Origin: UBA3210 sp963610315
GTDB taxonomy: Bacteria; Bacillota_I; Bacilli_A; RFN20; CAG-449
DNA length: 5,737 nt
Direction: 5' to 3'
NCBI GenBank assembly: GCA_963610315.1
Contig: CAVDMV010000038.1
Coordinates: 1-5,737, forward strand
Shown one piece after another: positions 1 to 4,318 of the stretch. Positions within the stretch are counted from its first letter, which is position 1, and the number at the start of each line of letters is the position of its first letter. The notes beneath the pieces were generated by a model. It made no database searches, was not told where the DNA came from, and saw only the letters and a program-made list of their open reading frames with translations. The position numbers and the translations under genes are program-made.

Positions 1-54
1 TCTTTCGATGAATAGAAGGAATATCCTTTCCTTCCTTTCTGGAAGTACTCGCAT
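1..54 (-). CDS. possible 5' end of a downstream ORF, cut by the window edge
   Basis: An ATG at 54-52 opens a frame that stays open for 18 codons to the left edge of the window (begins MRVLPERKER). It starts 19 nt after the stop of the 146-aa gene, and a TAA lies directly in front of the ATG. The sequence before the ATG is pyrimidine-rich and has no Shine-Dalgarno site, unlike the other genes here, so translation is doubtful. A short inverted repeat (AAGGA-ATA-TCCTT, 17-29) lies inside it. I do not recognise the peptide. It may be non-coding spacer. Confidence 0.15.
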   Translation of the reverse strand, partial: MRVLPERKERIFLLFIER

Positions 55-73
55 TTAAAGAGGACGTTAGGCG

Positions 74-514
74 TCAAATTCGATCCCTTACCCTACTTTT
101 GAAACGTGATGGGACTTGGTCGAAGAGTCCTCTTTCCGCTTCTTCCTGAAGCTCAGCATCTAAGTCACAGAGAACCATGTTGTATATCGCGGATGCAAGT
201 AACAAGAGATTCTCGTTTCGATGCTTGATGTCATCTAATTTCTTGTTTTCATTCACATAAGAAGAGATGATCATCTCATGAACGTTATCTATCTTCTTAG
301 ATAGTTCTTTGTCTTCTTCTTTTGAACTCACAGAAGAAAAAGAATCCTTTCTTCCTTTGATGGCTTTATAGCCTTCTTCAACAAGCATCAAGAAGAAATC
401 TTGCTTGTTCAGTTTGCTCTCACGAAGCATCTTCTCAAGTTCTAAGACAAACTCACTGTCATAGATTCTTAAAGTTGCCTGAGAACATAACAATCTAGTT
501 TTGTTTTCTTTCAT
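74..514 (-). CDS. ribbon-helix-helix-like hypothetical protein with helical C-terminal half, mobile-element accessory type
   Basis: The protein has 146 aa. Residues about 12-52 (ATLRIYDSEF, then two predicted helices ending EEGYKAI) have the strand-helix-helix pattern of ribbon-helix-helix DNA-binding proteins such as ParR-, MobC- or CopG-like factors. Residues about 60-115 are highly charged and helical, possibly coiled coil. The tail contains RGLFDQVPSRF followed by basic residues. The start at 514 is supported by AAGGAGG 8 nt upstream. It is the last clear gene of the minus-strand series and lies directly downstream of a 120-bp region of interlocked inverted repeats. This fits a protein that binds a nearby cis site (oriT auxiliary or partition-like), but that is inference. 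The family assignment rests on the fold pattern only, and no catalytic motif is visible. Confidence 0.75.
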   Translation of the reverse strand: MKENKTRLLCSQATLRIYDSEFVLELEKMLRESKLNKQDFFLMLVEEGYKAIKGRKDSFSSVSSKEEDKELSKKIDNVHEMIISSYVNENKKLDDIKHRNENLLLLASAIYNMVLCDLDAELQEEAERGLFDQVPSRFKSRVRDRI

Positions 515-559
515 TTTTTCTTCCTCCTTTTTTAACTCACAGAATGAATGAGAATATTT

Positions 560-679
560 AGGGTTCTACTTACTTGCTTTAACTTATCGTTATGTAACTG
601 GTATTAGAGATATATGTGTTCTCTTTCCTTTAGTTCACGTGAATTAGAAGTAGGACCCTTTGTATTCCCCTAAAGCAAG
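560..679. repeat. interlocked inverted repeats (A-B-A'-B' order), possible cis-acting site or structured RNA
   Basis: Arm A (560-571, AGGGTTCTACTT) is complementary to A' (648-659, AAGTAGGACCCT) over 12 bp with one G-T pair at 565/654. Arm B (573-581, CTTGCTTTA) is perfectly complementary to B' (671-679, TAAAGCAAG). Because the order is A, B, A', B', both stems together would form a pseudoknot-like topology. Inside the region are a small hairpin AGAGA/TCTCT (606-610 and 620-624) and a 10-bp palindrome TTCACGTGAA (634-643). The region fills the gap between the 58-aa gene and the ribbon-helix-helix-like gene. The G-T pair would be a G·U in plus-strand RNA but an A·C mismatch in minus-strand RNA. 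An origin of transfer, a partition site, or a plus-strand regulatory RNA are all possible; no known nic site was recognised. Confidence 0.5.
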
Positions 680-682
680 GCA

Positions 683-859
683 TTAGCAATGAATGTTCCT
701 ATTTTCTAAGTAATCCTTGTAGACGATTGTGAAGATTTCTTTTTGGACTCCTTTTGGTTCCTTCTTGATCTTCTTGTAGACCTCCTCATCAATTGGGAAT
801 CTGACTTGCTTTTCTTTATTACGGTCTAATAGGATCGTCACCTTGTGGATTTTCTTCAT
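683..859 (-). CDS. 58-aa hypothetical protein, sigma-module associated
   Basis: The start was chosen at 859 (MKKIHKVTIL), not at the upstream in-frame GTG at 904, because AAGGAGG lies 9 nt before 859 and the longer version would begin inside a hairpin. The 58-aa protein has no membrane segment and is rich in lysine and glutamate (23 of 58 residues K, R, D or E by eye, approximate). It contains VRFPIDEEVYKKIKKEPKG followed by a helix ending YKDYLENRN. This pattern resembles the short N-terminal region seen before the HTH in small sigma-like proteins of Firmicutes mobile elements, but no DNA-binding domain follows here. The gene lies 83 nt downstream of the sigma-like gene, in the same orientation, and is probably in the same transcript. 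Function unknown. Confidence 0.7.
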   Translation of the reverse strand: MKKIHKVTILLDRNKEKQVRFPIDEEVYKKIKKEPKGVQKEIFTIVYKDYLENRNIHC

Positions 860-878
860 TGCTTGTTGCCTCCTTCTA

Positions 879-904
879 GTGAGAGGAAATATTTGTCCCC
901 TCAC
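879..904 (-). promoter_or_regulatory. hairpin directly upstream of the 58-aa gene's ribosome binding site
   Basis: On the minus-strand RNA, GUGAGGGGA (904-896) pairs with UCCUCUCAC (887-879). The stem is 9 bp with one G·U, and the loop is 8 nt (CAAAUAUU). The stem ends only a few nt before the AAGGAGG of the 58-aa gene. It is not followed by a T-tract, so it is not an intrinsic terminator. It could be a translational control element, an RNA processing or stability element, or an operator. The GGGGA arm is itself anti-SD-like in neither direction, so direct occlusion of the ribosome site is not evident. Confidence 0.5.
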
Positions 905-942
905 TATATAAGTCCGCCCAAAATGGCCAAAAGTTGTATTTT

Positions 943-1554
943 CTAAGAAAATTTTTTAAAAATCTTTTTGTTTAAGAGATTAATTCTTCTAGAAATTGTG
1001 GTTTTATCAATATTTAACCTTTCACATATTTCACTTCGACTTAATCCGTCGACATAGAAAAACTGATATAGTTCTTGCATACTTGGATACAATGTAGAAA
1101 CATAATCTTCGACTTGTTTTCTTAGCTTTTCGATTCTTTCCTCTTCAGCGATCTCGGCTTCTTCATCAAGTGAATTGTGATAAAGAAAATTATCAATCAT
1201 GTCTAAAGTTGCATCAGGTGTGAATTTATTCAGGTAAATTACCTTAGGCGGCTTATCATACGGATTCTCTTCATTTGGATGTTCTTTGTCCCATTGCTTC
1301 TTTTTGGCGATTCTCTCCTTCATCATCGGCTTATCTTCAAAATTGATAGTTCTGAGATTCTCTCTAACTTCTTTGTCATCAAGCTTATGAAGGTTAGAGA
1401 TTACCTCTTTAGTGATAGAAGCGTCATTAGAAACGGAAATAGTTCCATCATGGAATGATGTAACCTTACCAACAGAAACAACGCTCCAATCGCCATTATC
1501 AAAGCGATAGGTGTAAGTATCCCTTTGCCATAAGGGAGTCTTTCTTAGTTTCAT
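943..1554 (-). CDS. sigma-70-like HTH protein of the ICE/conjugative-element type
   Basis: The protein has 203 aa. The N-terminus (residues 2-20, KLRKTPLWQRDTYTYRFDNG) matches the signature I know from sigma-like regulators of Firmicutes integrative/conjugative elements. A variable charged middle (about 45-150), with a segment rich in D and E at 129-140, follows. Residues about 152-203 form a sigma-70 region-4-like helix-turn-helix: YPSMQELYQFFYVDGLSRSE, then ICERLNIDKTTISRRINLL as the recognition helix unit. Region 2 (core and -10 binding) is absent, so it is probably a regulator or a split or atypical sigma factor rather than a full one. The start at 1554 has GGAGG 5 nt upstream. A 25-aa ORF and a 6-codon ORF precede it closely, suggesting coupled translation. 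No terminator follows before the 58-aa gene. Confidence 0.85.
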   Translation of the reverse strand: MKLRKTPLWQRDTYTYRFDNGDWSVVSVGKVTSFHDGTISVSNDASITKEVISNLHKLDDKEVRENLRTINFEDKPMMKERIAKKKQWDKEHPNEENPYDKPPKVIYLNKFTPDATLDMIDNFLYHNSLDEEAEIAEEERIEKLRKQVEDYVSTLYPSMQELYQFFYVDGLSRSEICERLNIDKTTISRRINLLNKKIFKKFS

Positions 1555-1576
1555 CTTTACCTCCGCTTCTTACCCA

Positions 1577-1654
1577 TTACGAAGGTTTGAAGATGTTATT
1601 AAATTTTGTCGCTGCGTAATACCTAGGATCAGCGACAATCTCATCATAATTCAT
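1577..1654 (-). CDS. probable 25-aa small protein or leader peptide upstream of the sigma-like gene
   Basis: An ATG at 1654 begins MNYDEIVADPRYY and the frame ends FNNIFKPS at a TAA at 1579-1577. AGGAGA (1670-1665) lies about 10 nt upstream. The stop overlaps a further ATG by one base (TAATG). That second mini-ORF (1577-1557) encodes MGKKRR, and its TAA is 2 nt before the sigma-gene ATG at 1554; its last codons form the sigma gene's CGGAGGTAA ribosome site. This end-to-end layout suggests translational coupling. The peptide is not hydrophobic, so it is neither a membrane peptide nor an obvious toxin. I do not recognise its family. Too short for most gene callers; conservation is the deciding test. 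Confidence 0.45.
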   Translation of the reverse strand: MNYDEIVADPRYYAATKFNNIFKPS

Positions 1655-1672
1655 CTTCTTTAAATCTCCTAG

Positions 1673-1685
1673 GACACGAGATGTC
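1673..1685. promoter_or_regulatory. operator-like motif, copy 1 (GACAC-N2-GATGTC)
   Basis: GACACGAGATGTC is an imperfect palindrome with GACA/TGTC half-sites and a 5-bp centre. It lies just upstream of the ribosome site of the 25-aa ORF and downstream of the probable promoter, in the expected 5' untranslated region. Eleven of 13 bases match a second copy at 1783-1795. A repressor bound here would act as a roadblock. Either the adjacent HTH protein or the sigma-like protein is a candidate ligand (inference). Confidence 0.45.
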
Positions 1686-1705
1686 ACATGAAAAAAGGCA
1701 AAAAA

Positions 1706-1734
1706 ACTCTACTTTTATTGAAATTTCGGCACAA
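1706..1734 (-). promoter_or_regulatory. candidate promoter for the small ORF and sigma-like gene
   Basis: On the minus strand, TTGTGC (1734-1729) and TAGAGT (1711-1706) are separated by 17 bp. Each has about four of six consensus bases, so the match is modest. The position, between the terminator of the upstream gene and the first ribosome site, is where a promoter is needed. T-rich runs flank it. The two 13-bp operator-like motifs lie on either side. Confidence 0.35.
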
Positions 1735-1759
1735 AAAAAGACCTGCAGTTAAGCAAGTC
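1733..1759 (-). terminator. intrinsic terminator of the HTH regulator gene
   Basis: On the minus strand GACTTGC (1759-1753) pairs with GCAGGTC (1746-1740), a 7-bp stem with one U·G pair and a 6-nt loop. It is followed at once by seven T (1739-1733). It lies about 57 nt after the stop of the HTH gene and separates that gene from the sigma-like unit. Confidence 0.65.
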
Positions 1760-1782
1760 GATAAATTTAATGTTATTAATAT

Positions 1783-1795
1783 GACACTGGATGTC
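1783..1795. promoter_or_regulatory. operator-like motif, copy 2, within a longer inverted repeat
   Basis: GACACTGGATGTC matches copy 1 at 11 of 13 positions, 110 bp away. Here the palindrome extends to 9-bp perfect arms, AATATGACA (1778-1786) and TGTCATATT (1792-1800), around CTGGA. It lies between the stop of the HTH gene and its terminator. No T-tract follows on the minus strand, so a binding site is more likely than a second terminator. Confidence 0.45.
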
Positions 1796-1815
1796 ATATT
1801 TAGAAGAAAAATTTT

Positions 1816-2220
1816 TTAAGATTTTTTATTTGTGAGTGGTTCGAAGCCATTTTCCTTAAGCATTTTATTGATTTTTTCGAATGTAAATCCAACACACGAA
1901 TCAAGAATTACATAGAGAAATGCATCTTCTAGACTATTTGTTAATACGAATCCAGCATTGCTAAGCATTATTAATGAAAGCATCAACGGTAGTCTCATCG
2001 ATATACAAATCGCAATCACCATTCTCTTATTTAAATTTTTAATCTCAGAATTTTTATAGCGAAGGAAACATCTATAACTAAGACTTTCAGGATCATGTGC
2101 TAAATCCGTAATCTCAACTACTCTTATCTTAAGTTCTTTAAGTAAATAAGATATAGCGTTTGAAAACTGCATTCCTTTGATTTCTGAAGACAATCTTTGT
2201 AGCAATACTGCTTTTTCCAT
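1816..2220 (-). CDS. HTH (XRE-like) regulator, reading frame broken at its natural 5' end
   Basis: The open frame from ATG 2220 gives 134 aa. Residues about 20-80 (FSNAISYLLKELKIRVVEI, then FLRYKNSEIKNLNKR) fit a divergent helix-turn-helix. Residues about 81-130 (MLSNAGFVLTNSLEDAFLY, then INKMLKENGFEPLTNKK) match the C-terminal extension I know from a family of Firmicutes XRE-like proteins in which an AGY/F-L-S/T-D motif follows the HTH. The family probably binds DNA as a small cytoplasmic regulator; targets unknown. ATG 2220 has no clear ribosome site. The frame stays open upstream to a stop at 2316-2314 but has no better start in that stretch, while a good promoter and ribosome site upstream lead into other frames. 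The functional gene therefore probably began near 2285-2279 and is frameshifted here at a run of seven A. It ends at its own terminator (1733-1759). Confidence 0.7.
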   Translation of the reverse strand: MEKAVLLQRLSSEIKGMQFSNAISYLLKELKIRVVEITDLAHDPESLSYRCFLRYKNSEIKNLNKRMVIAICISMRLPLMLSLIMLSNAGFVLTNSLEDAFLYVILDSCVGFTFEKINKMLKENGFEPLTNKKS

Positions 2221-2285
2221 CAGTTCTTTAACTGAAACATATCTCTCATTAGAGTATGCTAAAACTTCCTTTTTTTCCCATACAT
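2221..2285 (-). other. out-of-frame 5' part of the HTH regulator gene, with an A7 tract
   Basis: A ribosome site AAGAGG precedes two ATGs, at 2285 (ATG TAT GGG) and 2281 (ATG GGA). Both run into GGG followed by seven A (2276-2270). With seven A, both frames stop within about 10 codons. With eight A the first ATG, or with six A the second ATG, reads into EVLAYSNERYVSVKELMEK and continues into the 134-aa frame. This would give a protein of about 154-156 aa. The lesion could be a real mutation, a phase-variable tract, ribosomal slippage (A AAA AGG lies in the shift window), or a sequencing error in a homopolymer. Confidence 0.6.
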
Positions 2286-2316
2286 TGGTACCTCTTCTTT
2301 CTGTGTTATTGTTTTA

Positions 2317-2345
2317 ATTATACCACTAGTTTTAAGGCGTCTCAG
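2317..2345 (-). promoter_or_regulatory. promoter of the HTH regulator gene (extended -10)
   Basis: On the minus strand, TATAAT (2322-2317) is preceded by TGG, forming the extended -10 TGnTATAAT. CTGAGA (2345-2340) lies 17 bp upstream as a 4-of-6 match to the -35 box. Transcription would start near 2310, about 25 nt before the ATG at 2285. That supports 2285 or 2281 as the intended start and not 2220. Confidence 0.65.
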
Positions 2346-2418
2346 TTCAAATATAAAATAAAGTCAAACAAGAAAAACAAAATATATGTAAATTTAAAGA
2401 ACCCAATAATTGAAGATT

Positions 2419-2442
2419 AAAAAATTAGGCACAACACCTAAT
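2419..2442 (-). terminator. intrinsic terminator of the DUF4143 ATPase gene
   Basis: On the minus strand ATTAGG (2442-2437) pairs with CCTAAT (2429-2424) around a 7-nt loop, followed by a run of T to 2419. It lies about 50 nt after the ATPase stop codon and just before the HTH promoter region. Confidence 0.55.
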
Positions 2443-2492
2443 CAATATAGGTATTATGCCCGAATTTCAGAAAATCTTATTTCAGTTCAGTT

Positions 2493-3767
2493 TTATCCTT
2501 TAATCAAGAAAGACATATATAATGGAATCGTATATATATTATTTATTTCACCAATGTTGCCATTAATCAATTTTATAGCTTTACTTATAGAATAATCTTT
2601 ATTATTCAACACTTCTTTTAACGATTTAGCATTTCCATTTGTTGCTTTTACTTCTAGAGGGATAATTTCGTGATTAATATTCGTCACAAAATCAAGTTCA
2701 AGTCCACTGCTTTTACTAAAATAATATAAATTCACTCCATTCTTTGTTAAAGATTCAGCAATAATATTTTCGTATATTGCGCCTTTATATATTCCTAAAT
2801 TACCATCTAATATTTCTTTATATGTATCAAATCCTAACATTGCAGAAAATAGCCCTGTATCAGAAACATATAATTTAAAACAGTCTGGATTTTTATTTCC
2901 TTCTAAAGGTAACTCTAAATTATTTAGATTATAGCAAAGATTGCATAATCCAAACTCAGTTAACCATGTAAGAGCAAATCGATATTCTCTTCCTTTGGCT
3001 TTTTTGCTAATTGTGGAATACTGAAATTTTTTATTTTCTTTTGATAATTGACTAGGTATGGAATTATATACTTCCATAATTTTGGCCAATTCATTTTTAT
3101 CCTGATATTCTACTTCATTTTCATTCAAGTGTTTTCCAAAATCATCCTTGTAGTCTTCTAAAATCCCTTTCTCGACTTCAAAAACTTGATTTAAATCATT
3201 AGTTTTCAAAAAAACATTTACGGCATCAGGAAGTCCGCCAACACAAAGATATTCTTTAAAATATGTCATAAATGAGTCATTCACGCTTTCACTGACCTTT
3301 GTTTTGTTTTTATAACATTCCTTGATATATCCAATTAAGTTATCATCTATGCCACGTGCCCATAAAAACTCTTCAAAATCCATAGGATACATTTGAATCT
3401 GATATTCAAATCCAGTCGGTATTCCTTTGTTTTCCTTTTTGTTATAACCTCTAAGGCCTAATAAAGATCCGGTAGCAATAATATCAAAACGACCATCTAG
3501 CATAAAAGGTTTAATAGAAGATCTCGCGTTTGCACATTCTTGCAACTCATCAAATATTATCACAGTTTTATTTGGAATAAACTTACTACCAGGCATTTGC
3601 GCTGATAAATCTCTAATTAGATTATTAACAATCAAATCTTGATCAAAGATTTTATTTAGCGATTTACGCTCCATAAAATTTAAGTAAATAACATTTTGAT
3701 AATTCTTTTTACAATAATCTAAAACAACAGTTGTTTTACCGACCTGTCTTAGTCCTCTTATAATCAA
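2493..3767 (-). CDS. AAA-type ATPase with DUF4143 C-terminal domain, 5' end interrupted by a stop codon
   Basis: The uninterrupted frame encodes 424 aa counted from a TTG at 3767. Walker A is GLRQVGKTT (residues 5-13) and Walker B is VIIFDE (69-74). A sensor-1-like IIATGSLLG follows (96-104). The C-terminal DUF4143 part includes YVSDTGLFSAMLGF (300-313) and a PD-(D/E)xK-like pattern with E357, D359 and E372-x-K374 (LELDFV, PLEVKA). The end, IPLYMSFL, is typical for the family, so the 3' end is complete. These proteins are cytoplasmic nucleotide-binding proteins of unclear role, common in Firmicutes, Bacteroidetes and archaea, and often found near mobile or toxin-antitoxin genes. The TTG sits right before Walker A and has no ribosome site. 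The true N-terminus lies upstream and contains a TAA, so this is probably a pseudogene or a gene relying on reinitiation. Confidence 0.85.
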   Translation of the reverse strand: MIIRGLRQVGKTTVVLDYCKKNYQNVIYLNFMERKSLNKIFDQDLIVNNLIRDLSAQMPGSKFIPNKTVIIFDELQECANARSSIKPFMLDGRFDIIATGSLLGLRGYNKKENKGIPTGFEYQIQMYPMDFEEFLWARGIDDNLIGYIKECYKNKTKVSESVNDSFMTYFKEYLCVGGLPDAVNVFLKTNDLNQVFEVEKGILEDYKDDFGKHLNENEVEYQDKNELAKIMEVYNSIPSQLSKENKKFQYSTISKKAKGREYRFALTWLTEFGLCNLCYNLNNLELPLEGNKNPDCFKLYVSDTGLFSAMLGFDTYKEILDGNLGIYKGAIYENIIAESLTKNGVNLYYFSKSSGLELDFVTNINHEIIPLEVKATNGNAKSLKEVLNNKDYSISKAIKLINGNIGEINNIYTIPLYMSFLIKG

Positions 3768-3836
3768 AGCTCTTTTCTCTATTACTAAAGATTTTTCCCA
3801 TTGTTCAATTTACTCTAATATCTTTCTTTTGTACAT
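3768..3836 (-). pseudogene. natural N-terminal segment of the ATPase gene, with in-frame TAA at codon 9
   Basis: An ATG at 3836-3834, in the same frame as the ATPase, reads MYKRKILE, then TAA (3812-3810), then IEQWEKSLVIEKRA directly into IIRGLRQVGKTT. A 30-odd-residue helix of this type (basic start, then a Leu/Trp-Lys segment) before the GxRQVGKT motif is normal for the family. Restoring one base (TAA to CAA, Gln) gives an unbroken 447-aa protein. A weak GGAAA lies upstream of the ATG. The fit in frame, length and family pattern makes a recent nonsense mutation the simplest explanation. Confidence 0.75.
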
Positions 3837-3858
3837 AACTTGATTTCCATAATAATTT

Positions 3859-3957
3859 TACACTTTTTTCAAGGGACTTTCGATGCTCGTATACACTTTT
3901 TTCAAGGGACTTTCAGTATATCAATACACTTTTTTGGAGGAAACACACCATTGAAAG
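3859..3957. repeat. 33-bp-period direct repeats, resembling an insertion-sequence end remnant
   Basis: The sequence TACACTTTTTT recurs at 3859, 3892 and 3925, a spacing of exactly 33 bp each time. Copies 1 and 2 are identical over 23 bp (3859-3881 and 3892-3914, each continuing CAAGGGACTTTC). Copy 3 keeps only the first 11 bp and then reads GGAGGAAACACACC, which resembles a ribosome site, followed by a TTG and a 7-codon ORF (MKEFNLD). Multiple spaced terminal repeats before a transposase start are known from IS21-family ends, and this fits that pattern. No istA, istB or other transposase sequence remains. The array lies just upstream of the broken ATPase 5' end. IS family is an inference. Confidence 0.55.
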
Positions 3958-4029
3958 AGTTTAATCTAGATTAATTAATGCATACATTTTAGTTCTATTT
4001 TATTAACGACATTTTCATTCTTATCATCC

Positions 4030-4170
4030 TCAGTCTTTTAGATGATTGGACAGGTTTTTGATTGTGATTTTATGATATGTATCATCGAAATAGGCATAGA
4101 TGTCTTCTGTTGTTGTGATCCTTGAATAACGGAGTATTTTCATTTCATAAGTGGAAGACTCTTTAGTATC
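4030..4170 (-). pseudogene. C-terminal remnant of a tyrosine recombinase/integrase
   Basis: Between a TAA at 4173-4171 and a TGA at 4032-4030, the minus strand reads about 46 codons, including MKILRYSRITTTEDIYAYFDDTY and a tail NLSNHLKD. This matches the end of phage-type integrases, where LGHSxIxTTxDxYAH carries the last histidine of the active site and the nucleophilic tyrosine. Here the histidine of LxHS is replaced by Y (LRYS), while the presumed nucleophile Y in DIYAY is kept. Everything N-terminal (core-binding and catalytic R/K/H boxes) is missing and there is no ribosome site, so it cannot be functional. The flanking stretch 4171-4318 is AT-rich and I see no gene, RNA or clear terminator there. 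Nothing recognisable lies in 3982-4029 either. Confidence 0.55.
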
Positions 4171-4318
4171 TTAATTTTTAGCGTTAATTATACCTTTTAA
4201 GTATTTCTTCCTATTACATTAGTTTAGTAATCTAATTTAAAACAATTATAAGGCAATAGCTTTATAAATTATTTAATATTAAAACAGTTATCTAACTTTA
4301 CATACAAAAAACATCAAA

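Noticed and set aside
860..904. Fifteen-codon N-terminal extension of the 58-aa protein from GTG 904.
   Set aside because: The AAGGAGG site points to 859, and the extension lies in a hairpin and lacks its own ribosome site.
926..960. ATTTTCT-A-AGAAAAT palindrome next to the sigma-like gene stop, as a terminator.
   Set aside because: There is no room for a loop, the stem is purely weak pairs apart from one C/G, and no suitable T-tract follows on the minus strand.
2410..2595. Plus-strand 61-codon ORF starting at a TTG.
   Set aside because: It has no ribosome site, begins inside the ATPase terminator hairpin and ends within the antisense of the ATPase C-terminus, whose family-typical ending IPLYMSFL is on the other strand.
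2493..3836. Toxin-antitoxin or abortive-infection system formed by the ATPase and the HTH regulator.
   Set aside because: The two genes are separated by a terminator and a promoter, both are broken at the 5' end, and neither shows a toxin motif.
3859..3957. CRISPR array.
   Set aside because: Only two full repeat copies, with 10-bp gaps instead of 30-bp-class spacers, and no cas genes nearby.
3958..3978. Seven-codon ORF (MKEFNLD) after GGAGGAAACACACC on the plus strand.
   Set aside because: It has a plausible ribosome site but is too short to call; more likely the leftover start of a lost transposase gene.
4171..4318. Terminator or promoter in the AT-rich gap after the GNAT gene (AGTT-AGAT-AACT hairpin followed by GTTTT; TATAAT-like box).
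   Set aside because: The stem is only 4 bp and the TATAAT has no -35 partner and no gene to serve.
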